From: Manihot esculenta
Taxonomy: Eukaryota > Streptophyta > Magnoliopsida > Malpighiales > Euphorbiaceae
Direction: 5' to 3'
Assembly: GCF_001659605.2 (NCBI RefSeq)
Contig: NC_035164.2
Span: forward strand, 10,440,994 to 10,504,993
DNA: 64,000 bases
In this document: positions 1-9,867 of the stretch, piece by piece
Numbering within the stretch: the first letter of the stretch is position 1
Layout: each line of letters starts with the position of its first letter
Made by a program: the position numbers and the translations under genes
Notes under the pieces: model-generated
What the model was told of the DNA's origin: nothing
Seen by the model: only the letters and a program-made list of their open reading frames with translations
The model's database searches: none

Positions 1-2
1 AA

Positions 3-3000
3 GAATTGAAGATGATTGAGTTCGAGCAGTTGAGGCAGACGGATGAGAAGAGTGTGGATGAGTTCACAGAGAGGTTTTTGGAGCTATTGCCGTTTGCCGG
101 GCAAAATCTGGACACAGATCCGAAGAAGTCAAGGAGGTATATCATGAAGCTCCATTCCAGGTATTCCTCCTTGATTTAGTCAGCAGAGAGGGAGAGTTTT
201 CATGCCATTGTGGATATGGCTCGGAGGATGGAGGCTAGTGCAATCAATGAGGGAAAAGTCAAACAGTCAGTGGCACAGCCTTCTGGTTCCAAGACCCCAG
301 GTGGGGGAAGGACGGACCCTTCTTCTCTGAGTTCAGCTAGTAAGAGGTGGAGCAGTACCACCAAAAAGCCAAAGAAGAACAAGTTCTGGAATAAGATCAA
401 GTCTGGTCTGGGATTAGGAAGTGGTTCGAGCTCAGGTGCAGATAATGCAGTATGCAAGAAGTGTGGGAAGCCGCACAAAGGAGTATATCTGGTTGGGACG
501 ACAGCCTGCTTCAGATGTGGGCAGGAGGGACACATGGCACGGGAGTGTCCTAGGGCAGCTTTTGTGGCACAGTCTCAGCAGACAACTTCTGGTAGTGTAG
601 CTCAGCCAGTAGCTCCAGCCGCGACTCAGGCTAGTGGCAGAGGCAGAGGAAGAGGGGCAGCCTCTTCTTCAGTGGGTTTCAGGGGTGAGGGCCCGTCAGC
701 TCCAGCACGGATCTTCACCATGACTCAGCAGGAGGCAAACACATCCAACACCGTGGTGTCAGGTAATCTCATCATTGGTTGTTCTGATGTGTATGCATTA
801 TTGGACCCTGGTGCATCTCATTCTTTCATTGCTCCAAGGGCCGTCGAGAGGTTGGGATTGATGGTCTCTGGGTTAGAGTGTCCCCTATGGGTCAGTGGAC
901 CCAAGTGTGACCCGTCAGTGGCAGAGTCAGTCTGCCAGTGTAGTCCAGTTTTTGTGGAGGGAAGATGCCTGTCCGCCGACCTTGTGGTTCTAGATTTGAC
1001 AGATTTTGACGTCATTCTAGGGATGGATTGGCTATCTACCCATGGTGCTACCTTGGATTGCAGAGACAAAGTAGTCAGGTTCAGATGTTAGGATGGGTCA
1101 GAGGTTGTCTTCAGAGGAGACAGGGGGAGCACACCTAGAGGTTTGATATCAGCCCTACAGGCTCGTAGGCTATTCAGGAGGGGTTGTCAGGGTTTTCTGG
1201 CTCATGTGAGGGAGCTGGATAGTCATGTTAGAGAGCACGCCTCAGTGCCCGTGGTCAGTGAGTTCTTAGACATTTTCCCAGATGAGCTGCCAGGTTTACC
1301 GCCTGCTAGGGAGATAGAGTTCGAAATTGAATTGGTGCCTGGAACTAGACTGATCTCTATTCCTCCCTACAGGATGGCACCAGCAGAATTGAAGGAGCTT
1401 AAGGAGCAGTTGCAAGAGTTGGTAGATAGAGGATTCATCTGACCGAGTACCTCACCTTGGGGTGCTCCAGTGCTATTTGTGAAAAAGAAGGATGGATCTC
1501 TCAGACTTTGTATCGACTACAGGCAGTTGAACAAGGTCACTACCAAGAATAAGTACCCGTTGCCAAGGATCGACGATCTATTTGACCAACTAGCCGGAGC
1601 AGGTTGTTTCTCCAAAATAGATCTAAGATCGGGGTACCATCAGCTAAGGATAAGAGAATAGGATGTGCCGAAGACAGCATTCAGGACCAGATATGGGCAT
1701 TATGAGTTCCTTGTGATGCCGTTCGGGTTAACCAACGCCCCTGCAGCATTCATGGATCTCATGAACAGAGTGTTTAGCCAATACCTGGATCACTTTGTTA
1801 TTGTCTTCATAGATGATATCTTAGTGTATTCCAGGAATGCAGAGGAGCATGCCCATCGTCTGAGGTTGGTTTTGCAGACCTTAAGAGAACACGGCTTATA
1901 TGCCAAGTTCTCCAAGTGTGAGTTCTGGCTGAGGAGCATCTCTTTCTTGGGGCATGTGGTGTCAGAAAATGGAATCGAGGTAGACCCCAAGAAAGTGGAA
2001 GCTGTAGCTAACTGGCCTAGACCCACTACAGTGACAGAGATCAAGAGCTTCTTGGGTTTAGCAGGTTACTACAGGAGGTTCGTTCAGGACTTCTCTAAAA
2101 TTGCAGCTCCCATGACCAGACTGACTAAGAAGAACCAAAGGTTTGTGTGGACCGACTAGTGTGAAGAAAGCTTTGAGGAGCTCAAGAAGAGGTTGACTTC
2201 AGCACCGGTGTTAGCTCTGCCGACTAGTAATGAGGACTTTACAGTCTTTTGCGATGCGTCCCGTGTGGGACTGGGTTGTGTGCTAATGCAGAATGAAAGG
2301 GTGATTGCTTATGCTTCTAGGCAGCTGAAGAAGCACGAGTTGAATTATCCTACACACGACCTGGAGATGGCAGCGGTAATCTTTGCACTCAAGATGTGGA
2401 GGCATTACCTTTATGGGGTAAAATGTGAGATCTTCACAGATCATAAAAGCCTACAGTACATCCTGAGTCATAGAGATTTGAATTTGAGACAGAGAAGATG
2501 GGTAGAATTGCTCAGTGACTATGATTGCAAGATCCAGTACCATCCGGGTAAGGCAAATGTTGTGGCAGACGCCTTAAGCCGAAAATCACTTGGCAGTTTG
2601 TCCCATATTTCAGCAGAGAGGAGGCCAGTAGTGAGGGAGTTCTTCGAGCTCATGAATGAAGGTCTACAGTTGGAGTTGTCTGGTACAGGTGCTTTAGTTG
2701 CCCAGATAAGAGTGGCACCCGTGTTTCTAGAGCAGGTGGCTCAAAAACAGCATGAGGACCCAGAGTTAGTAAAGATTGCCAGGACTGTTCAGTCAGGCAA
2801 GGATAGTGAGTTCAGATTTGATGGTAAGGGGATCCTCCGCTATGAAAACAGATTGTGTGTACCAGATGACGTAGGGCTGAAGGGAGACATTATGAGAGAG
2901 GTTCATAATGCCAGATACAGCGTTCACCCCGGAGCCACCAAGATGTATCAAGATCTGAATAAGGTTTATTGGTGGCCAGCTATAAAGAGAGAAGTGGCAC

Positions 3001-4148
3001 AGTTTGTGTCAGCCTGCGAAGTATGTCAGAGGGTGAAGCTGGAACATCAAAAACCGGCTGGAATGCTTAACCCACTACCTATTCCAGAGTGGAAATGGGA
3101 GAATATAGCTATGGACTTCGTGGTGGGGCTACCGGCAGCGTCCAACAGATTAGACTCCATATGGGTGATTGTGGACAGACTGACCAAATCTGCTCACTTC
3201 ATCCCTGTCAGGAGTGGCTATTCTGTGGATAAGTTAGCGCAGGTGTATGTTGATGAGGTTGTCAGATTGCATGGGGTTCCTGTTTCAATAGTGTCTGATC
3301 GAGGGCCCCAGTTCACCTCCAGGTTTTGGCGGAGTCTGCAGAACGCTAGGGGTACCAGGTTGGATTTTAGCACTGCTTTCCATCCTCAGACGGACGGACA
3401 ATCAGAGAGGACCATCCAGACAATAAAGGATATGCTCAGAATGTGTGTGCTGGATTTTGGCGGTTCTTAGAGGCAGCATCTACCTTTAGTGGAGTTTGCC
3501 TACAATAATAGCCATCATGCCAGCATAGGGATGGCCCCATATGAAGCTTTGTATGGAAGGAAGTGCAGGTCGCCTGTCTATTGGGAAGAAGTTGGAGAAA
3601 AGGCCTTGGCAGGGCCTGAGCTAGTAGAGATCACCAACAGAGTGGTGCCCATAATCAGAGAAAGAATCAAGACTGCTGCAAGCAGGCAGAAGAGTTATGC
3701 AGACATCCGCAGAAGGCTAGTAGAGTTTCAGGAGGGGGATTTGGTATTACTCAGAGTGTCTCCAATGAAAGGGGTGATTCGATTTGGGAAGAAGGGCAAG
3801 CTAGCTCCACGGTACATCGGACCCTTCGAGATCTTGCAGAAGGTTGGGAATGTATCGTACAAGCTGGATTTACTTGCTTCAATGGAAAGAATCCATCCGG
3901 TTTTCCATGTTTCCATGTTAAGGAAGTTCGTGTCAGATCCGGGCAAGGTTCTTAGTGAGCCTGATGTGGAGATCCAAGAGGATCTCACCTATGTTGAGCA
4001 GCCAGTACGGATCCTAGACACCCAGATCAGAAAGCTAAGGAATAAGGAAATCCCAATGGTGAAAGTCCTTTGGAATCACCACAACATCGAAGAGTATACC
4101 TGGGAGACACGGGAGTCTATGCTTCGGCAATATCCTCATCTCTTCTAA
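3..4148 (+). pseudogene. gag-pol polyprotein of A1, one frame with six stops
   Basis: One reading frame runs from base 3 to the final TAA at 4146-4148 without a frameshift. In-frame stops occur at 177 (TAG), 1089 (TAG), 1440 (TGA), 1659 (TAG), 2157 (TAG) and 3468 (TAG). Domains in order: C-terminal capsid, a zinc knuckle CFRCGQEGHMAREC near 510-552, the protease motif DPGASHSF near 805-828, RT with FIDDIL near 1807-1824, RNase H from about 2235 ([10 protein letters not shown]), an integrase zinc finger with H..H and CEVC near 2910-3030, the integrase core ([20 protein letters not shown]), and a chromodomain-like tail ending YPHLF. Compared with D and A2, three stops replace CAG, one replaces CGA, one replaces TGG and one replaces a Glu codon. 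The protein is therefore dead but was colinear until recently. Confidence 0.92.
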
Positions 4149-4236
4149 GGTGAGTTTTTATGTGCCTTTTATGAATGTTTATGTTTTATGCTATGCCATG
4201 TGTTTGTTTGGTGAACATTCGGGGACGAATGTTCTT

Positions 4237-4249
4237 AAGGGGGGAAGAA
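4237..4249 (+). other. Polypurine tract of A1
   Basis: A purine run, aaggggggaagaa, directly precedes the TG that opens the 3' LTR. In this family it would prime plus-strand DNA synthesis. D carries the equivalent tract on the opposite strand at 29885-29899. Confidence 0.85.
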
Positions 4250-5102
4250 TGTAATACCCGGCTAGACTCCGGTATCGGAATTCCTACCGTCCGGTGAAAT
4301 TTCGGATGTCGGAAACCTCTAGAAGGGTAAAAGCATGTTTTCATAAATGTTTAATGTATTTTATGGTTTTAAGCAAAAAGGAAATTGAGTTTTAAAAGAA
4401 AAAGACCAAGGAGACATTTCCAGGTTCGGCCGCTGAACCTCAAGTTCGGCCGCCGAACGTGGGATGGTTTAGGGGGGCAAGTTAGGCTTCCGAAAGTTTC
4501 AAAGGTTCGGCCGCCGAACTTGCATGAGTTTTGGAAGCACCTTAGGCTGCCGAAAGGTGGTCTGCCAGCCCCTATATAAGAGCTCCATGGCCGAAACGGG
4601 CGAGTTTTCTCCCCATTTTCGGCCACGGTGAGTTCTTGCTCTCCCATGGTTCATTTTAGATGTTTTTCCTTCGATCTTTCATGTTTTAACAAGCTTTATG
4701 TTGATTTGAAGATATTTGAACAAAAGAGCGAGTTTTGGAAGCTTGGAGACCAAAGAGTTGAGATCTCTCCCATCTCCAAGTTGGATCGTCTCTCCTCCCG
4801 TTCTTCAAGAGGTAAGAGTAGATCCATAGTTCCTTTAATGTTTTAAGTAAGTTTTATGAAGTTTCTTGGGGTAGAAAGGCATGTGTAGGTTTATGTGGAG
4901 TTTATGGGTTTACTATGCGTTTATGAACAATGTATGTTGATTCTGCATGTTTGATGTGTTGTAGATGGGGTTTAGGATAGTTTGAAGCCCCTAGGGGCTT
5001 GTATGCTTGAGTATGCATGTTGTAGAATAGAAAAATGCATGATTGAATGAGTTGGGAGGTGTTTATGCATGTTGAGCTGAGTTTCTGCCCTTTGCGAAGA
5101 AC

Positions 5103-5351
5103 TCAGGCTCGGCAGCCGAAGGCTTTTTCGGCCTCCGAACCTGCCTTTGGTAGCATGAATCGGCTGCCGAACCCTGCCCCCGAAAGTGGACTTTTGGCTC
5201 TGGAAGGGAGTTTCGGCCGCCGAAGGTGTCGCCGAACATGCATGAGTTTCGTCTCTGGAGGGAACCTTCGGCCGCCGAAAGTGCCGCCGAAGGTGCATGA
5301 CTTTCGGCTCTGGAGGGCCTTTCGGCCGCCAAACCTGCCGCCGAAAGTACC
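5103..5351 (+). repeat. TTCGGCCGCCGAA-type palindrome array in the A1 LTR
   Basis: A GC-rich island in an otherwise AT-rich LTR. It contains about ten imperfect copies of TTCGGC-(n)-GCCGAA half-sites, separated by spacers such as gtttcgtctctggaggg. The half-sites are self-complementary, so single-stranded DNA or RNA could fold into many alternative hairpins, and it is dense in CpG. The same array appears in every A-family LTR in the window, with two or three further copies near the TATA box (about 4424-4520). Confidence 0.85.
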
Positions 5352-5750
5352 CTGTTCAGCCCTCCTTTGCATGATTTCTATGATTGTTTTAAGGTGTTTT
5401 AGGGGGTTTTTGGGGAGTATTTTTAGAGTCATATTTATGTATGTTTGGTCCCTCATTTGAGTCCACCTGTGTAGGTTCGGACCTGAGGAACCGAGGACCC
5501 CAGCAGTGAGTTCAGCTGCTTCTGAGTCTATTAGAGCTTCAGCCAGAGGTGAGTGGAATATCTTATTTCATTTCAAAGTAAATAAATAAATTCTGAGCAT
5601 GATACACGCATCATGAATGCCATGAGATATACTAGGGTGCTTGCATTAGAATTCACGAATATGTTGCATTGCATAATATGTTGTGGATGTGGATGAATGT
5701 TGGATGATCCTTTAGCCGCACTACATTATGATATGATGTGATACGGTACG

Positions 5751-5899
5751 GAAGACCAGTGAGGCCCATTCTACGCCCCTGGCACCATGTAAGAGAAAGA
5801 CCAGTGAGGCCCATTCTACGCCCCTGGCATATTGGAATGTTATGTTATGAATGTAATGTAAGAGAAAGACTAGTGAGGCCCAGTCTACGCCCCTGGCAC
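5751..5899 (+). repeat. Three-fold tandem repeat in the A1 LTR
   Basis: The unit is gaccagtgaggcccattctacgcccctggca plus a variable spacer containing gtaagagaaa, repeated three times with a period of about 55-65 bp. Homologous arrays are at 11310-11470 (solo LTR), 19660-19860 (A2), 28335-28475 and 35875-36010 (D). The unit sequence differs between copies, as expected of a drifting minisatellite. Confidence 0.8.
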
Positions 5900-6534
5900 T
5901 ATTGGAATGAGTAGTGGGCTATGGGTGACAAGTTCATCCTTGACGTGAATTGTTTGTGATATGTTGCATTTCATGAAAGCATGAAATTTAAATTGAATGT
6001 TTATATATTCTACTCACTGGGCTTTATAGCTCACCCCTCTCCCTTAACCCCCAGGTTTGCAAGTACAAGGTAGACCATGAGGTCAGTAGGAGTAGAGTCA
6101 TGTAATGTGTAATGGCTAGATGTGGACATGAATATGATGTATTGTAAAAGTATGATATAGAAATGTTATGTAATGATGCTTATGGAAGTTTAGAGTTGTG
6201 CTTGACCATAGTATTATGTTAATCCCTTTCTAGTACATGATCTTAATGTTTAATGATGATTATTGAAAACCAAACTTAATGTATGTATGTTACCCCATTG
6301 GAGCATTGTTGAGGACTCTAGTGTGGGTTGATGATTATGATTATGTATAGTGCATGCACAGGTTGAGTTTGGTGAATGAATGAAAGAAAGGTTCAAAATT
6401 TTTGTGTATGTTGTTGATCATGTATGGGATTAAACAGGTTCACAGGATGAATATTTGGCTTGCTACGGGTCCCGGTGGCCTTAAGCCGATCTGGATCCTA
6501 GCGCCGGTAGCGGTCTAATTTTCGGGTCGTTACA

Positions 6535-7756
6535 TATTCCCTCACATTCGCGCCACACGTGGACAGCTCGCTCCAATTCCAGCACTTCAACTCCAGCCCA
6601 TTCACAAACAGATGGACCGCACCTGAGCTCAAGCACATGGACTGCGCTACAGCCTGCACGCTCCCACTTCAACTCCAGCGCTTCACATGGACAGCAATTT
6701 CCAAATTAGGGTGTCTCTCCAGCTCTATTTAAAGAGCTTTAAGCGGCCATAAGTGAAAGAGAGAATTCCAATTCATCTCTCGGCAATTCTGCAGCCCGGC
6801 GCAAGGCAGAATCTCTTCGGTTCCTTTCTTCTTTTCCCTTTTATTTTTATTTTTATTTTTCTGTTTTTGATTCGGCCAATGAGTGGCTGATTTCTTTAAT
6901 CTAGTTGAATATTGGTTGAAGCTTTAGTTGATTAATGGGTTGTGAGACTTGATCAAATATTGTTTAATTTTTGAGAATTCAATATTATGCAATTTCATAT
7001 TTAATTTTCATATTATTTTATTATTGAGATCTACGTTGATTTTTTATTGCAAAATAATTATTTGTTACTTTGAATAATTTAAGTCCGTAATTGCTTAGAT
7101 TATTCTTACATGAGAACACTTGGGATAAAACCCAAGGAAATTGTATGATCTAGCGTTATCTCCATACGTTTGGGTAGCTAGGATCGGATCTCTCTATTTC
7201 TTAATGCAATTGACAATTGTTTTGATGCCTGAGGCCCAAGGACATTCCTTGGCAATTTGTTAATTAGTAATTAATTAGAGGACGTTCCCTAATTGTTTTA
7301 ATCATAGGAGAGATAATGGTGGTGAGAAGCGTCTTCCATCTCCATAACTAATCTATTGAATCAACCAAAAAGAACAAAGTGTCTGTGATCAATCCCAACA
7401 ACTAAAGTGGATCCAATACTTCAACTAGAACTTTCTCATTATTGATTACTCTTTATTTTATTATTTGCTTTCTATTATCATTCTCATTATTAGTTACTAC
7501 AATCAATCTCAAACCCCCCCTGTTATTTTGTTGACAGTTTTTTATCCCAATTTTCAGTTTATCTCATTTAATCCCACTTTCAGTTTTTATCTCATTTTTA
7601 GTTTATTATTATTCCAGTTTATTTTCTTGATCATAAAAAGAGAAATAGGTGAGTTCTCAATTGCCTGTGGATTCGATCCTTTCACCACTATCTGCAGTTG
7701 TAAATTGTTGATAACCAGAAAGGTTATTTTTGACCGGTTTCGACAACTGCGAGTCA
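6535..7756 (+). repeat. LTR-like or promoter-like fragment, unassigned
   Basis: No coding capacity. Features suggest the downstream part of an unidentified LTR read on the + strand: a TATA-like ctatttaaag at about 6723-6732, a pyrimidine-rich stretch near 6820-6870, and an end containing cctgtggattcgatcc (about 7664-7679) and gcgagtca at 7749-7756. A similar terminal block (tgtaatcgatactc, then cgacactcgtca) ends at 16200. The rest of the two segments is not obviously alike, so a shared family is only a guess. A short ORF at 7465-7782 is low-complexity and not believed. Confidence 0.35.
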
Positions 7757-7765
7757 GGCAAATTA

Positions 7766-8902
7766 AGAAAAATAATAAATAATGCAATTGAAAATTGAGA
7801 AACAAATAATTAATTGAAAATTTCAGCTAAAGGTAATCAAATTGAGGTGTTTTACAGTTGATCATTAGTTAGAAAAAAAATAATTTATGTTATTATCTAT
7901 TGTTTGGTTATAGTGGTCAAACACGTGAATTCCACCAATTCTTCCTTATGAATAAATTAATCCGCTTCGCGCTTAAATTAATTCCTAGTTAACTTAGAAC
8001 CCCAACACGCGTGTAGATTTAATTAGTCAACTGCATTAAGAGAAATTAACCCAAACTTGATCAATAAAAATATACATTTTATTTAAATCAAATCTACTAA
8101 TTCATTAACATAAAATAATATGTTAATTGCTACTTGTTATTAACCCAATTAAATAATTACGGATTTAATTAGATTAATTAGCTATAGATTGTTTTCCCAA
8201 GAGATTCAATAGGCCTCTTGAATTCTCAAGAAAACAACAATGGAGGTGGTGTTTCTCGAAATCAGAATTTGACAGAAAATAGAAATAAGATGAAGAAAAT
8301 TGAAGTGCATAACCTCACAATTTGAACAAACCTCAATTTAATTTAACCTTCAACTGAAAATAATTATTTAGCCTCTAAGGACCATAATAAAATTGCAACA
8401 ACTAAGAAAAAGAAGATGAAAAGAAGAAGAAAAAGAAAAGAATTAGATGGAGAAGAAGATTGGGGGCGACAGCAAGAGATGAAAGGAGGAAGAGAGGGAG
8501 AAAATATGATACCTAGATTTAATTTTAGGAGCCTTTATATAGGCACAAAAAGATAGAATTTAATAATTTAAAATAAACTCTACTACTCCTATCTTATCCC
8601 TATCCTAATCTGATTATGTTTGATTCAACTTAATCCTACTTAAAGCTGATCTTATCTTTGTTTAGGTGGCAAAATCTATCTTATCTCTCCATCGCCTTGG
8701 GCTACAGGTTTGGTCAAGATTGTAACCTCCCAGTATAAAAATACTTTAATTCAATATTTTTTCATTCATTTTCTCAACTTCTGCTCACAAACCTATCCAA
8801 AATTAAATTCAAATTAAAATTAAATATTTATATCAAAATTATAGTAAAATCATGGAATTAAACGAGGAAAAAAATTGTGAGTTTTGCAACTCATCACCCA
8901 AT
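7766..8902 (-). repeat. Left arm of a 1 kb inverted repeat around copia-1
   Basis: Read on the - strand this matches 15010-16020 read on the + strand, with scattered indels. Both start tgatgagtt...aaaactca, carry a TATA-like gcctatataaaggct (left arm about 8529-8544), then ctaggtatcat, cagttgaa, caagtagcaattaaca, atcaagtttgggtt, aaatctacacgc, ctcataaggaagaa and caaacaatagataataa. The arm begins exactly where the copia-1 reverse transcriptase frame breaks off. It could be an LTR or a terminal inverted repeat. I see no coding region. Confidence 0.75.
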
Positions 8903-9660
8903 TTTCGCACTGCAAAATGAGTCTGCAACTTGACAAGGAGTGAATCAACAAGTTTCTGATTAGAGTCAATAATAATAATATCATCCACATATATTAGGCA
9001 AAACAACTTTCCGTGGGCATGGTTAAGGGAAAATAGAGAACTATCAGACTTGGAATCAACGAATCTAAGCTCTTGTAAGGCATCCGTGAGACACTGATTC
9101 CTCACTCTTGGTGCTTGCTTAAGACCATAAATGGACTTCTCCAATCGACACACAGAATCAAGATGATAAGGATCAACATGGTCTGGTAGCTGAGTCATGA
9201 AAAATAACTTCATCAAGCTTCCCTTGGAGGAAAGTATTAGAAATATCCAATTGAGTGACAAACCAGTTATTAGCCACAGTAATAGAAAGGAGTAAACGTA
9301 TTGTAGTGGGCTTAACAACCGGGCTAAATGTATCTTCACAATCAATTCCAAGTCTTCGATGAAAACCCTTCGCCACCAACCGGGCTTTATGTCGTTCAAT
9401 AGTGCATCCGCATCTCGCTTTGTCTTAAATACCCAACGACAACCAACAGCATTCTGAGAAAGAGAAGGAGGTACAAGTTTCCAAGTTCCATTGGAAATAA
9501 GAGCATTATACTCCTTGGACATGGCCTCACACCAATGAGCATGCTTGACAGCTTGAGCACAAGTAGTAGGCTCCAAAGCAGAAGAACAGAAGCATGGAAG
9601 GACTGGATATGCTTAGGCTTGAGATTACCAGTTTGTGCTCTTGTCACCATGGGATGAGTA
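8903..9660 (-). pseudogene. copia-1 reverse transcriptase fragment
   Basis: The - strand shows a copia RT start with EYNALISNGTWKLVP and [10 protein letters not shown] (9576 downwards), then a frameshift. In another frame there is MVAKGFHRR...[13 protein letters not shown] (9379-9173) with [17 protein letters not shown] return to the first frame gives SIYGLKQAPR, SDSSLFSL and the catalytic IYVDDII near 8970. The frame ends at KLGDEL, where the usual continuation toward RNase H is replaced by the inverted arm. At least two frameshifts make it non-functional. Confidence 0.85.
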
Positions 9661-9867
9661 CGACCAGGTGGGGAAGAAGGTTAACCCTTAGCAGGAATAG
9701 AGCCATGGTCAGGAGAAATGGATGCATCAAATTAAGCAAGTAAACCAAGACCTTTGCCATAAGAAGCAGGTGTAGCTGAACCCAAAAGGCAGAGAGGATG
9801 ATGGCAGGAATGTGTGGAGAGAAGATGGAGAGGATGGAGTAGTATCCGAAGTGGGAGGAGGTGATTC

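Larger units (their letters stand above)
1..6534 (+). mobile_element. Ty3/gypsy chromovirus A1 (Tekay/Del type), cut by the left window edge
   Basis: This is the 3' portion of an LTR retrotransposon: gag (from its middle), protease, reverse transcriptase, RNase H, integrase and a C-terminal chromodomain-like tail, followed by a purine tract and a complete 3' LTR. The 5' LTR and the gag start lie outside the window, so the target-site duplication cannot be checked. Assignment to the Tekay/Del chromovirus lineage rests on the gag-PR-RT-RH-INT order, RT motifs such as [10 protein letters not shown], and the C-terminal segment. Three relatives occur in the window: a solo LTR at 9868, A2 at 18206 and D at 27709. 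Confidence 0.93.
4250..6534 (+). repeat. 3' LTR of A1 (2285 bp)
   Basis: It begins TGTAATACCCGG and ends GGGTCGTTACA, the ends shared by all A-family LTRs here. A TATA box lies in cctatataag at 4571-4580. Downstream are a donor-like AAGAG/GTAAG (GT at 4812), a palindromic TTCGGCCGCCGAA array, an acceptor-like GTGTAG (AG 5473-5474), a second donor-like CAGAG/GTGAGTGG (GT 5549), a three-fold tandem repeat, and acceptor-like sequence near 6052-6064. The LTR terminus carries a conserved block, gctacgggtccc to gcgccggtagcgg. The layout suggests that the transcript from this LTR has a spliced leader (see findings). Confidence 0.93.

Noticed and set aside
4972..5460. Overlapping ORFs on both strands through the LTR palindrome array (also at 10613-10964, 18993-19313, 28830-29178 and 36172-36715)
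   Set aside because: They follow the GC-rich TTCGGC repeats, overlap in several frames on both strands and differ between LTR copies; open frames here reflect the lack of stop codons in the repeat.
5751..5899. CRISPR-like spaced repeats
   Set aside because: Plant LTR minisatellite: the spacing is irregular, spacers are similar to each other, and no cas genes exist in a nuclear plant sequence.
6481..6672. 63-codon - strand ORF
   Set aside because: It spans the LTR end and the adjoining sequence, and has no motif or conserved partner in the other LTRs.
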